Assembly (NCBI GenBank): GCA_905216055.1
Contig: CAJMSH010000006.1
Coordinates: 1-64,000 of the forward strand
Reading direction: 5' to 3'
DNA length: 64,000 bases
Source of the DNA: an uncultured bacterium
GTDB taxonomy: Bacteria; Cyanobacteriota; Vampirovibrionia; Gastranaerophilales; Gastranaerophilaceae
This document shows, piece after piece, positions 9,633 to 17,710 of this stretch. Position numbers and translations under genes: made by a program. Within the stretch, counting starts at the first letter, position 1, and every line of letters starts with the position of its first letter. Under the pieces are notes generated by a model. That model had not been told where the DNA came from. It ran no database searches and worked only from the letters and a program-made list of their open reading frames with translations.

Positions 9633-10202
9633 ATGAATAAAAAATTGTATGTAATATCAGGTTCATCAGGAGTCGGAAAAGGTACTGTTTTAAAGGGCTT
9701 TTTATCAAGAAACCCTGAGTTTATGCTCTCTATATCTTGTACTACAAGAAAACCCAGAGAGGGTGAAGTTGATGGAGTTAATTACTTCTTTATGACAAAA
9801 GAAGATTTTAAAAACTCTGTTGATAACGGTAAATTTCTTGAATGGGCAGAATTCGCAGGGAATTTTTACGGTACAAAGAAAAAATTTATCAATCAATGTT
9901 TGGAAGAAGGCAAAGATATTATTTTAGAGATTGATACTCAAGGAGCTTTGCAGGTAAAAAAACAGATGCCTGAAGCTGTTTTAATTTTTATATGTCCGCC
10001 TTCTTTAGAAGCTTTGGAAAATCGTTTGCGTGGCCGTCATACAGAAGATGAAGCAACTATTCAAAAAAGACTTCATGAAGTAAAGCAGGAACTTGCTCGT
10101 GCTGAAAAATTTGATTATAAAATTGTAAATGATGATTTGGATAGAGCAATTTCGGAGCTTGAAAATATAATTTCTGAGGAACGTAAAAATGTTAAGCGGT
10201 AA
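9633..10202 (+). CDS. gmk: guanylate kinase
   Basis: The protein is 189 residues if started at the ATG at 9633, which begins directly with the P-loop strand. Longer upstream reading adds unrelated residues and overlaps the divergent kinase gene. Motifs are the Walker A G-S-S-G-V-G-K-G-T, the GMP-binding segment S-C-T-T-R-K-P-R-E-G-E and D-G-V-N-Y-F-F. It phosphorylates GMP to GDP with ATP in purine nucleotide metabolism. It overlaps coaBC by 14 bases. The gmk-rpoZ-coaBC order common in bacteria is broken here because no omega gene sits between them. Confidence 0.96.
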   Translation: MNKKLYVISGSSGVGKGTVLKGFLSRNPEFMLSISCTTRKPREGEVDGVNYFFMTKEDFKNSVDNGKFLEWAEFAGNFYGTKKKFINQCLEEGKDIILEIDTQGALQVKKQMPEAVLIFICPPSLEALENRLRGRHTEDEATIQKRLHEVKQELARAEKFDYKIVNDDLDRAISELENIISEERKNVKR

Positions 10203-11382
10203 AACGATATTATTAGGTATAACAGGCGGAATTGCAGCTTACAAAATTTGTGAGCTTATCAGAATGTACAAAAGAGCTAACGCAAATGTTCTTGTTGTAT
10301 GTACGCCAAATGCCCTAAATTTTGTAACTAAGCTTACTTTACAGAATTTGAGCGGAAATGAAGTCGCTGTTGAAGAATTTAGCGTAAAAGATTATAGACC
10401 TGAACATATTTCTTACGCTGACAGTGCTGATATTATGGTAATTGCGCCTGCAACCGCTAATACGATATCAAAAATTGCTCAAGGAATTTGTGATAACCTT
10501 TTGACCTCTATTGCTTGTGCTTTTACAAAACCTGTTATAATTGCACCTGCGATGAACTGTAATATGTGGGGAAATCCGATATTTCAAGAAAATTTGAAAA
10601 AACTTCATTACGAAATATTAGAACCTGAAAGCGGTTATCTTGCTTGTGGTTATGAAGGGAAAGGCAGACTTTGTTCTCTTGAAAAGATTTTTGATAAGAC
10701 AGTTGAACTTTTAACATACAAACCGTTAAACGGCAAAAAGATTGTTATAACATCAGGCGGAACAATAGAAGATATTGATCCTGTAAGATATATCTCAAAT
10801 TATTCATCAGGCAAAATGGGACTTGCTCTTGCTGATACTGCAAAAAATCTTGGAGCAGAAGTTACATTGATAACAACAAAAGATGTTGAGAGAAAATATA
10901 ATGTCGTAAAGGTTAAATCTGCTTTTGATATGAAAGAGGCTGTTGAAAAAGAATTTGAAGATTCAGATTGCATTATAATGGCTGCTGCTGTTGCTGATTA
11001 CAGAGTTAAAGAAGTAGCTTCTCAAAAGATGAAAAAAACTGATGCAGATGAAATATCATTAACTCTTGTGAAAAATCCTGATATTTTAAAAGGATTATGC
11101 GAGAAAAAATTAGAATTAAATTCTTCTGATAATAAAGCTAAAAATCCTTTGATAGTCGGATTTTGTGCAGAAAGTGAAAATTTGCTTGATAATGCAAAGG
11201 AAAAAATTAATAAAAAAGGTTGTGATTATCTGATAGCAAATGATATTTCTCGAAAAGATATCGGCTTTTCAAGTGATTATAATGAAGTTACAATTCTTGA
11301 TAGGGAAGGTAATATGCAAAAGCTTGAAAGAGCAGATAAAATGACAATTGCAAAACAAATTTTTAAGGTTATTTATGGATAA
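10189..11382 (+). CDS. coaBC: bifunctional phosphopantothenoylcysteine decarboxylase / phosphopantothenate-cysteine ligase
   Basis: The 397-residue protein has two domains. The N-terminal CoaC flavoprotein (~1-180) carries G-I-T-G-G-I-A-A-Y-K, A-P-A-T-A-N-T and P-A-M-N-C-N-M-W. The C-terminal CoaB ligase (~185-397) carries T-S-G-G-T-I-E-D-I-D-P-V-R and N-Y-S-S-G-K-M-G. Together they condense 4'-phosphopantothenate with cysteine and decarboxylate the product on the way to coenzyme A. The ATG overlaps the end of gmk by 14 bases, and the following Nif3-family gene overlaps by 8, so translation is coupled across the operon. Confidence 0.96.
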   Translation: MLSGKTILLGITGGIAAYKICELIRMYKRANANVLVVCTPNALNFVTKLTLQNLSGNEVAVEEFSVKDYRPEHISYADSADIMVIAPATANTISKIAQGICDNLLTSIACAFTKPVIIAPAMNCNMWGNPIFQENLKKLHYEILEPESGYLACGYEGKGRLCSLEKIFDKTVELLTYKPLNGKKIVITSGGTIEDIDPVRYISNYSSGKMGLALADTAKNLGAEVTLITTKDVERKYNVVKVKSAFDMKEAVEKEFEDSDCIIMAAAVADYRVKEVASQKMKKTDADEISLTLVKNPDILKGLCEKKLELNSSDNKAKNPLIVGFCAESENLLDNAKEKINKKGCDYLIANDISRKDIGFSSDYNEVTILDREGNMQKLERADKMTIAKQIFKVIYG

Positions 11383-12058
11383 ATATGAAATTGTCAAAAG
11401 AATAGAAAATTATGCACCATTAGAATTGGCAGAAAAATGGGATTGCCCGGGGTGGGTTGTCGAAACTGAAGAACGAAATGTTCAAAAAATTATGCTTGCC
11501 CTGACTGTTACTGATGATGTTGTAAATCAAGCAAATCAACTTAATTGCGATATGATAATTTCTCATCACCCATTGTTTTTTGTTCCTTTTAAATATAAAA
11601 ATATTGATATTTATTGTGCACACACCAATATGGACAGATGTGAAGGTGGTACAACAGATAAGTTAATTGATACTTTGAAGCTTCAAAAAACGGGTTATAT
11701 TGGTGATTTTACAAGGATTGTAAGCTTGAGGGAAGCAATTTCTGTTGATGATTTTGTAAAACGTTTAAGGGTAATTGCTCCGAATCTTAGGTATGTAAAT
11801 AATTTAAATGTTCAAAAAATCAAAAATATTGCTTTTTGTGCAGGCAGTGGGGCGGAATTTATACAAGAAGCTTTTGAAAACGGGGCAGATACATTTGTTA
11901 CCGGAGATTTAAAATTCCATACAGCACTTGATTCTCCAATCGTTGTTTTTGATATCGGACATTTTGAAAGTGAAATATTGATTTTAGATGTATTTGAACA
12001 ATTATTGCCTGAAATGCAAGTGTTTAGGGCTAAAGAGAAATCCCCTTTTATTTATTAA
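11375..12058 (+). CDS. Nif3-like dinuclear metal centre protein (YbgI/YqfO, DUF34)
   Basis: The protein is 227 residues from the ATG at 11375, inside the last codons of coaBC. The family's opening block appears as P-L-E-L-A-E-K-W-D-C-P-G-W. Metal-ligand motifs follow: I-S-H-H-P-L-F-F, the A-H-T-N-M-D block, and a late D-I-G-H-F-E-S-E. Members form hexameric toroids with two metal ions per subunit. Annotation as GTP cyclohydrolase I type 2 is common, but the cellular role is not settled. It is the last gene of the gmk-coaBC operon, and tRNA-Gln with its own promoter follows. Confidence 0.9.
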   Translation: MDKYEIVKRIENYAPLELAEKWDCPGWVVETEERNVQKIMLALTVTDDVVNQANQLNCDMIISHHPLFFVPFKYKNIDIYCAHTNMDRCEGGTTDKLIDTLKLQKTGYIGDFTRIVSLREAISVDDFVKRLRVIAPNLRYVNNLNVQKIKNIAFCAGSGAEFIQEAFENGADTFVTGDLKFHTALDSPIVVFDIGHFESEILILDVFEQLLPEMQVFRAKEKSPFIY

Positions 12059-12102
12059 AAACTTTTTTATAAAAAAAAATAATATTTGTATGTACATAAA
12101 TC

Positions 12103-12130
12103 TTGACATTCAACTTTGAGCGGTTAAAAT
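12103..12130 (+). promoter_or_regulatory. sigma-70-type promoter of tRNA-Gln
   Basis: TTGACA (12103-12108), a 16-bp spacer and TAAAAT (12125-12130) place the start of transcription about 15 bases before the tRNA. Confidence 0.75.
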
Positions 12131-12150
12131 AATAAACGTAGCTCATATAA

Positions 12151-12222
12151 TGGGGCGTCGCCAAGTGGTAAGGCACCTGGTTTTGGTCCAGGCATCCGGA
12201 GGTTCGAATCCTTCCGCCCCAG
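12151..12222 (+). tRNA. tRNA-Gln (anticodon TTG)
   Basis: The 72-nt cloverleaf has acceptor TGGGGCG / CGCCCCA, anticodon stem CCTGG/CCAGG and loop TTTTGGT with anticodon TTG at 12183-12185. The T arm contains GTTCGAATC. The U1-A72 pair and G73 are the usual tRNA-Gln identity features. CCA is not encoded. A hairpin terminator follows directly. Confidence 0.96.
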
Positions 12223-12230
12223 TTGTTTAA

Positions 12231-12262
12231 AAAGACCGAAAATTTATTTTCGGTCTTTTTTA
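12231..12262 (+). terminator. terminator after tRNA-Gln
   Basis: Stem AGACCGAAAA / TTTTCGGTCT with a short loop is followed by a T-run. Confidence 0.85.
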
Positions 12263-12382
12263 TTGTTTTATTAAGAGCGTTAATAATTTAATTATGCCTT
12301 TTAGGCATTTAAACTAATACAATATAAGTATTTGCTATTTATCGAAAAATCGTAAATAATAAAATCAGAAAGGTCGTTTTAT

Positions 12383-12616
12383 ATGAATTTGGGAAACCGC
12401 AAAGAAATTGTTCAGAATTTAAAAGATGCAGGTTGCTCTGATGAATTTATAGATGAATTTTTTAATATTAGCAAGAAAAATAAATCTGAAAAACCTGTTA
12501 TTAAATTGTTGTATAACTATAAAAAATTTCTTTTAAAGGGTTTGCATGATTCTCAAAAAAAGATTGATTGTTTAGACTTTTTAATTTTCAAAATCAATCA
12601 AGCTGTGAAAGAATAG
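12383..12616 (+). CDS. small conserved helical protein (77 aa)
   Basis: The sequence begins M-N-L-G-N-R-K-E-I-V-Q-N-L-K-D-A-G-C and ends with C-L-D-F-L-I-F-K-I-N-Q. I recall the same pattern (a 'QNLKDAGC' start and a 'DCLDYL' end) in small hypothetical proteins of gut Firmicutes that often sit beside redox and hydrolase genes. No function is known to me. It appears all-helical and cytosolic. The ribosome site AGAAAGGTCG precedes the ATG. It opens the 12.4-15.6 kb cluster, 43 bases before the hydrolase gene. Confidence 0.8.
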   Translation: MNLGNRKEIVQNLKDAGCSDEFIDEFFNISKKNKSEKPVIKLLYNYKKFLLKGLHDSQKKIDCLDFLIFKINQAVKE

Positions 12617-12659
12617 GACCAAGTTAGCTTAAACAATATTAATTGAGATGAGGTATTAA

Positions 12660-13697
12660 ATGCTTAAAAAACTTTTAATTTTTGCAGGAACGCTTTTATT
12701 AATTATTGGAGGTGCAAATATGAGTATTGCTAAATCATTGGATTGGGATAAAACTTTTAAAAAAAGTGATAAAGTCGATGTAAAAAAGGTTAATTTCAAA
12801 AACAGATACGGGATTACGCTTGTTGGGGATTTGTATACTCCGATTGGTAAATCAGTTGAAAAACGACCTGCAATTGCTGTTTCAGGACCGTTTGGTGCTG
12901 TAAAAGAGCAGGCTTCAGGTTTGTATGCTCAAACTATGGCTGAGCGAGGTTTTGTAACTTTGGCTTTTGATCCTTCTTATACCGGAGAAAGCAGTGGAGA
13001 ACCGAGAAATGTATCTTCGCCTGAGATTAATACTGAGGATTTTTCTGCGGCAGTTGATTATTTGAGTAATTTGGATAGTGTTAATCCTGATGAAATCGGG
13101 ATAATAGGAATTTGCGGATTTGGCGGTTTTGCATTGAATGCTGCTGCTATTGATACAAGAATTAAAGCGACTGTTGCAGTTACAATGTATGATATGACAA
13201 GGGTTAGCGCAAGAGGTTATTTTGATTCAATGGATGAAAATGCACGTTATGCTCTGAAGGAATCTTTGAACAAACAAAGAACTGAAGATTTTAAAAACGG
13301 AACTTATGCAAAAGCTCCGGGATTACCTGAAAAGCTTAGCGGTGATGAACCTCAATTTGTAAAAGATTATTATGGATATTACAAAACTCCGCGCGGGTTT
13401 CATAAACGTTCAATAAATTCTAATGGAAATTGGAATACAACTGCTGCTTTGTCATTAATAAATATGCCGATTTTAGCTTATAGTAATGAAATTCGTAGCG
13501 CTGTATTAATGATTCATGGAGAAAATGCTCACAGCAGATATTTTTCAGAAGATGCTTATAAAAAATTGCAGGGTGATAACAAAGAACTTATGATTATTAA
13601 AGGCGCAAATCATGTTGATTTGTACGACAATTTGGAAAAGATTCCGTTTGATAAAATCGAACAATCCTTTAATACATACTTAAAGGAGAGTAAATAG
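12660..13697 (+). CDS. alpha/beta hydrolase, YcjY/dienelactone-hydrolase-like, with N-terminal export leader
   Basis: The 345-residue protein has a signal peptide-like N-terminus (M-L-K-K then a hydrophobic run, possible cut after S-I-A). The hydrolase core shows the elbow G-I-C-G-F-G-G, with Cys where most relatives have Ser, and late H-G-E-N-A-H and G-A-N-H-V-D-L blocks supplying the acid/His side. Dienelactone hydrolases also use Cys. The substrate is unknown. A second ATG at 12720 (residue 21) has a perfect GGAGGTG at 12708-12714, so a form without the leader may also be made. Its stop TAG shares one base with the GTG start of the cupin gene. Confidence 0.85.
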   Translation: MLKKLLIFAGTLLLIIGGANMSIAKSLDWDKTFKKSDKVDVKKVNFKNRYGITLVGDLYTPIGKSVEKRPAIAVSGPFGAVKEQASGLYAQTMAERGFVTLAFDPSYTGESSGEPRNVSSPEINTEDFSAAVDYLSNLDSVNPDEIGIIGICGFGGFALNAAAIDTRIKATVAVTMYDMTRVSARGYFDSMDENARYALKESLNKQRTEDFKNGTYAKAPGLPEKLSGDEPQFVKDYYGYYKTPRGFHKRSINSNGNWNTTAALSLINMPILAYSNEIRSAVLMIHGENAHSRYFSEDAYKKLQGDNKELMIIKGANHVDLYDNLEKIPFDKIEQSFNTYLKESK

Positions 13698-14155
13698 TGA
13701 GAAAATTTCTATTAATATTAATGTCATTGATTATAACAGGAGGTAATTTAGTTATGGCAGAAGAATTAAATCAGCCGTTTGCAATTGGAGAAATAAATCC
13801 TTACAGTAAATATTTTACGGGGATTACGCATTTGAATATGTTAGTAACTCGTGATGAAACTTTTAATTCATCTATCGGAAACGTTACATTTGATGCAGGT
13901 GCAAGAACAAATTGGCATAAACATTCAGGTGGGCAAATTCTCCTTGTAACCGCAGGTGAAGGCAGATACCAAGAAAAAGGTAAAGATATTCAGATCCTAA
14001 AAAAAGGTGATGTGGTAAAAATTCCGCCAAATGTTGAACACTGGCATGGCGCAGCTCAGGATAGTAATTTTGCGCATATATCAATAGAACCTAATATTCC
14101 GAATAATGAAACGACTTGGCTTAAGCCTGTTACTGATAAAGAATATAATAAGTAA
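13697..14155 (+). CDS. small cupin protein with N-terminal leader
   Basis: The 152-residue protein starts at GTG 13697 with AAGGAGAG upstream. The first ~20 residues form a signal peptide (M-R-K, hydrophobic run, V-M-A before E-E-L-N). The cupin barrel shows N-W-H-K-H (motif 1 metal ligands) and P-P-N-V-E-H-W-H-G (motif 2). It is probably a metal-dependent small-molecule enzyme or binding protein acting with its neighbours. A second ATG at 13754 (residue 20) is preceded by AGGAGGT at 13738-13744, repeating the arrangement in the upstream gene. The carboxymuconolactone decarboxylase-family gene begins 12 bases downstream. Confidence 0.88.
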   Translation: MRKFLLILMSLIITGGNLVMAEELNQPFAIGEINPYSKYFTGITHLNMLVTRDETFNSSIGNVTFDAGARTNWHKHSGGQILLVTAGEGRYQEKGKDIQILKKGDVVKIPPNVEHWHGAAQDSNFAHISIEPNIPNNETTWLKPVTDKEYNK

Positions 14156-14167
14156 GGTAAAGATTTT

Positions 14168-15010
14168 ATGTTGAAGAAAGTATTAATATTATTTTTGACT
14201 GTGCTGATATCGCAAAATTTTATTTTTGCGGCATCAGTGCAGAATGAGGATAAAACAATGACAAGAACTGATATTTGTAAAAAAAATTATAAAATTCTAT
14301 TTAAAGGTGAAGCTCTTTTGCCAAATGGAGATGATCCAGAGATGATGGCAATTTTGCAGAAATATATTTTTGGCGAGGTATTTACTGTCGGTGAATTAGA
14401 TATAAAAACAAGAGAGATGATTACAGTAACTTCATTAGCTGTACAACAAACTCTTCCGCAATTAAAAGCGCATATAAACGGAGCTTTGAATGCGGGAGTT
14501 ACGCCTATTGAATTGAGAGAAGCTATTTATCAATGCGCGCCTTTCATAGGTTTCCCAAAAACATTAAATGCTCTTGGAGTTTTGAATGAGGTCTTTAAAG
14601 AAAGAGGAATTCAAACACCTTTAAAATCAACCTCAACAACTGATGAAAATAATCGTTATGAAAAAGGTTTGGCAATACAGAAACCTTTATATGGCGATGA
14701 AATTAAAAATGCTATGTCAAATTTGCCTGGTAATATGGGGGAAGATGTCGCAAGATTTTTAACAGAAGTTTGTTTTGGTGATTATTATACAAGGGAAGGA
14801 CTTGATTTAAAGACAAGAGAACTTCTTGTAATTAGTATATTAGTTACAACAGGAAATAATGAGACTTTGAAAAGTCATATAAAAGGAAATCTAAAAGCAG
14901 GTAATTCTAAAGAGACAATTACCGCTGCAATAATTCAATGTTTGCCTTATGTAGGATTTCCAAATACTTTGGCAGCTTTAAAGACATTAAAAGATGTGTT
15001 AGCAGATTAG
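14168..15010 (+). CDS. tandem carboxymuconolactone decarboxylase (CMD)-domain protein with N-terminal leader
   Basis: The 280-residue protein contains two homologous CMD/AhpD-like units (about residues 45-145 and 180-275). Each has a T-R-E block and a Q-C-x-P-[FY]-[IV]-G-F-P signature: A-I-Y-Q-C-A-P-F-I-G-F-P and A-I-I-Q-C-L-P-Y-V-G-F-P. Each unit keeps one Cys and not the CxxC of AhpD, so peroxidase-type chemistry is uncertain. An N-terminal signal peptide (possible cut after I-F-A) precedes a second ATG at 14258 (residue 31), which has TGAGGA at 14245-14250. It sits in one operon with the cupin and hydrolase. Confidence 0.88.
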   Translation: MLKKVLILFLTVLISQNFIFAASVQNEDKTMTRTDICKKNYKILFKGEALLPNGDDPEMMAILQKYIFGEVFTVGELDIKTREMITVTSLAVQQTLPQLKAHINGALNAGVTPIELREAIYQCAPFIGFPKTLNALGVLNEVFKERGIQTPLKSTSTTDENNRYEKGLAIQKPLYGDEIKNAMSNLPGNMGEDVARFLTEVCFGDYYTREGLDLKTRELLVISILVTTGNNETLKSHIKGNLKAGNSKETITAAIIQCLPYVGFPNTLAALKTLKDVLAD

Positions 15011-15024
15011 AAAGGAAGATTTGT

Positions 15025-15567
15025 ATGTCTAAAAATGTATTAATTATATCTACAAGCTTAAGAAATCCAAGCAGTTCAGAAATTCTTGCAAAAGAAGTTG
15101 AAAAAGGTGCAAAAGATGCAGGACACAATGTAGAATTTGTAACTTTGAAGGATAAAAATATAAGTTTTTGCAAAGGTTGTCTGGCATGTCAGAGATTAAA
15201 GCATTGTGTTATTGATGACGATGCAAATTTGATTACAGATAAAATAAAATCCTCAGATGTAATCGTTTGGGCAACTCCTGTTTATTATTATGAAATGAGC
15301 GGGCAGATGAAAACTGTAATTGATAGAGCAAATCCATTATTTGTTTCGGATTACAAGTTTAAAGAGGTTTATTTGATAACAACTTCAGCAGATTCAGATG
15401 CAGGTGTCGGTCAGGCTGTTTTGAATGGAATAAACGGCTGGATTGCTTGCTTTAACGGAGTGAAACTTTGCGGATATCTTAGTGGTGGCGGTATTACAAG
15501 TTCTTCTGAGCTTGAGGCAAATCCTGATTTGTTAAAAAAGGCATACGATTTAGGTAAAAATATATAA
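15025..15567 (+). CDS. NADPH-dependent FMN reductase / flavodoxin-family protein
   Basis: The protein is 180 residues from the ATG at 15025 (ribosome site AAAGGAAG). This start begins directly with the flavin-binding strand V-L-I-I-S-T-S-L-R-N-P-S-S-S. The segment F-C-K-G-C-L-A-C-Q carries three cysteines as in iron-sulfur-flavoprotein relatives, and W-A-T-P-V-Y-Y-Y-E-M-S-G-Q-M-K is the second flavin loop. It probably binds FMN and transfers electrons in the cytosol. Unlike the three genes before it, it has no leader. It is the last gene of the cluster and ends at a hairpin terminator. Confidence 0.9.
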   Translation: MSKNVLIISTSLRNPSSSEILAKEVEKGAKDAGHNVEFVTLKDKNISFCKGCLACQRLKHCVIDDDANLITDKIKSSDVIVWATPVYYYEMSGQMKTVIDRANPLFVSDYKFKEVYLITTSADSDAGVGQAVLNGINGWIACFNGVKLCGYLSGGGITSSSELEANPDLLKKAYDLGKNI

Positions 15568-15581
15568 AATTTTTTATATAT

Positions 15582-15624
15582 AAAAACGGAAGTATTGAAT
15601 AGTCAATGCTTCCGTTTTTTTTGT
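15582..15624. terminator. terminator between reductase and flavodoxin genes
   Basis: A long stem (15582-15598 with 15603-15619, AAAACGGAAG / CTTCCGTTTT at the base) is followed by a T-run on the plus strand and preceded by A-rich sequence. It can serve both convergent genes. Confidence 0.85.
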
Positions 15625-15636
15625 ATTTTCAATTTG

Positions 15637-16212
15637 TTATAACTTTAATTTATTTATCCAGTCTGCAATTTCTGAATCTTTTGCAGAATTTTCGTATGAA
15701 GTGTAACCTTCTGTGACTTTAGCACCTTTAGCTAGTTTTTGCATATCAATATATGTGGAAGATGCTCCTCCGCCTCCATGGGTGCAGAACGGTACTATTG
15801 TTTTTCCTGAAAAATCGTTGTTGCTAATGAATGTTTTGACAGGACTTGCCATTGTGTACCACCATACAGGTGTGCCTAAAAATATAATATCATAATCTTT
15901 TACGTTACCGTTATCTGTTAATTCAGGTTTTATATCTTTTTGCTTTTCGTCTTTTGCAAGATTTACAACATCATTGTAATTATTAGGATAAGCTTTTTTC
16001 GGCACAATTTCAAAAATATCGCCGTTTGTTAATTGCTGAATTTTTTCAGCTACTCTTTTTGTGTTTCCGGAATAGGAATAATAAGCGATTAAAACTTTTT
16101 TGTTACTCATATCTATCTCCTTTTTTGCTAAACTTTTTTGGTTGAAAAATAAAACTCCGATTAAGGCTACAAGTATTATTGTTCCAACCAAAATAAATCC
16201 TGTTTTTTGCAT
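15637..16212 (-). CDS. flavodoxin with N-terminal membrane anchor
   Basis: The 191-residue protein from ATG 16212 (ribosome site GAGAGG) begins with one hydrophobic segment (residues ~5-24) and then a flavodoxin domain. The FMN phosphate loop is Y-Y-S-Y-S-G-N-T-K-R, with later G-T-P-V-W-W-Y and T-H-G-G-G-G motifs. Flavodoxins carry one or two electrons on FMN. Read from this start the flavin domain would face the periplasm, which is unusual. A second ATG at 16110 (residue 35) has a strong AAAAGGAGA ribosome site and would give an ordinary cytosolic flavodoxin of 157 residues. Both starts look usable. It may be functionally linked to the adjoining redox operon. Confidence 0.88.
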   Translation of the reverse strand: MQKTGFILVGTIILVALIGVLFFNQKSLAKKEIDMSNKKVLIAYYSYSGNTKRVAEKIQQLTNGDIFEIVPKKAYPNNYNDVVNLAKDEKQKDIKPELTDNGNVKDYDIIFLGTPVWWYTMASPVKTFISNNDFSGKTIVPFCTHGGGGASSTYIDMQKLAKGAKVTEGYTSYENSAKDSEIADWINKLKL

Positions 16213-16306
16213 AATATACCTCTCAAAAATTCCCGTTTTTTATATTATAAATGTTGAGAGCTACTATCAGTCAAGAGGAAAAATATTTTTATGCTATATT
16301 ATTTTT

Positions 16307-16927
16307 ATGAAAAAAGTTTTGTGTTTCGGAGACAGTAATACTTATGGTTTTAACCCGTCAGATGGTAGCAGATATTCAAAAGATGTTCGTTGGTGCGGAA
16401 GGTTAAAGACGTTAGGTTTTGAAAAATTTGAAGTTGTAGAAGCTGGTTGTAACAATCGTACGGCTTTTTGCGACAATCCTCAAGGAATTGATTTTACAGG
16501 ATATAAAGCTATTGAAAAATATTTTGGAAAGCATTTTGATTTGATTGTTTTGGCAATTGGGGTAAATGATATTCAAAAAATTTATAATGTTTCTGTTGAA
16601 GATTTTGAAAAAGGATTAGAAAGTTTTGTAAATCTTGTTAAAACATCTTTTTCAAATTCAAAAATTTTATTAGTAGCACCGTCCAATTTGAAAAAAGTTA
16701 TCTTGCAAAGTTATTTTGGAGCTTTGTTTGATGAAAATTCGATAGAAAAATCTTTAAAACTCAGTGAAATTTATAAAAAAGTTGCAAAAATTTCTGGTTG
16801 TGAATTTATGGATTTGAATGAGGTTACTGAGGCTTCTGATATTGACGGTTTACATTATACAGAAGAACAGCATGAAAAAATCTCTCATGCTGTTTTTCAA
16901 AAAATTTGTAAAATAATTTGTGATTAA
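16307..16927 (+). CDS. SGNH-family esterase/lipase
   Basis: The protein is 206 residues from the ATG at 16307, which leads straight into the catalytic block C-F-G-D-S-N-T (Ser10). Block III is G-V-N-D (N87) and the C-terminal D-I-D-G-L-H supplies Asp and His. The family removes acyl or acetyl esters from sugars, lipids or small molecules. The enzyme has no signal peptide. TATATT at 16295-16300 stands six bases before the ATG, suggesting a leaderless message, though no clear -35 is visible. Its TAA overlaps the stop of the convergent metallo-hydrolase gene within a shared TTAA. Confidence 0.88.
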   Translation: MKKVLCFGDSNTYGFNPSDGSRYSKDVRWCGRLKTLGFEKFEVVEAGCNNRTAFCDNPQGIDFTGYKAIEKYFGKHFDLIVLAIGVNDIQKIYNVSVEDFEKGLESFVNLVKTSFSNSKILLVAPSNLKKVILQSYFGALFDENSIEKSLKLSEIYKKVAKISGCEFMDLNEVTEASDIDGLHYTEEQHEKISHAVFQKICKIICD

Positions 16928-17694
16928 TATTTTAATATTTCATTGTCATCAGGAACAACTACATTATTAAGTTTTAAATTTTTAATATCCTCTCTTGTTA
17001 CTGTCAAGTGGCTGACTGTTCCCATGTGGCTTGCTATGATTGTAGAATTTTTTGCATATTCTGATATTGTTTTTACATCATCTGTATTCATAATTAAGTA
17101 TTCGCCATTTAATACTCTTGCACCGCAAGCATTTACAACGATTATATCAGGAGAGAATTTGTCTATTGCATTTTTAACTTCTGAACACCAGATTGTATCT
17201 CCTGCAACATAAAGAGTTTTTTCATCAGGGGCTTTGAATACAATGCCCATTGATTCATAAGGCATACCAATAGATTCGCATAATGGTTTGACGATTTCTC
17301 TTTTTCCATGTTCGCATTGAGTTTTATATAGAGTTACGCCTTCAAAATCTGTTCCGTTTTCTGATAGAATTTTTAAATTTGAAAATCCAAATTGCTTGAT
17401 AATTTTTTCATCATCTGTGTTTTGGATAAAAAATGGAATATTTTTATCAAGTGCTTTAGCTGCATATTCATCCCAGTGATCAGGGTGAAAATGTGTTAAA
17501 ATTACCGCATCAATATTATTCACAATATCTTCAATTGAAATTGGTAAATCTACCCTCGGCTGTTTGACTTCTGCATTATAAGCACTGTCAAATCCAGGCA
17601 TATATTCTTTTGGACCTAGCCAAGGATCGATAAGAAATTTTTTGCCTTTAAAAGTTACAATAATTGTTGCATTTCTTATTTGGTGGATTTCCAT
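16924..17694 (-). CDS. metallo-beta-lactamase-fold hydrolase (UlaG-like)
   Basis: The 256-residue protein has the metal motif T-H-F-H-P-D-H-W-D (H68, H70, D72, H73), a later A-G-D-T metal bridge and a C-terminal S-H-M-G-T. Such stand-alone MBL-fold enzymes act on lactones, phosphodiesters or similar compounds. The substrate here is unknown. There is no signal peptide. The ATG has an AGAGAGG ribosome site. It lies 16 bases after the EamA transporter gene on the same strand, so the two are probably co-transcribed. Confidence 0.88.
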   Translation of the reverse strand: MEIHQIRNATIIVTFKGKKFLIDPWLGPKEYMPGFDSAYNAEVKQPRVDLPISIEDIVNNIDAVILTHFHPDHWDEYAAKALDKNIPFFIQNTDDEKIIKQFGFSNLKILSENGTDFEGVTLYKTQCEHGKREIVKPLCESIGMPYESMGIVFKAPDEKTLYVAGDTIWCSEVKNAIDKFSPDIIVVNACGARVLNGEYLIMNTDDVKTISEYAKNSTIIASHMGTVSHLTVTREDIKNLKLNNVVVPDDNEILKY

Positions 17695-17710
17695 TTTTAC
17701 CTCTCTTCCT

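Noticed and set aside
12294..12308. ATGCCT-TTT-AGGCAT hairpin before 12383
   Set aside because: The stem is six bases with no T-run and no clear link to the ribosome site. It is too short to support a function.
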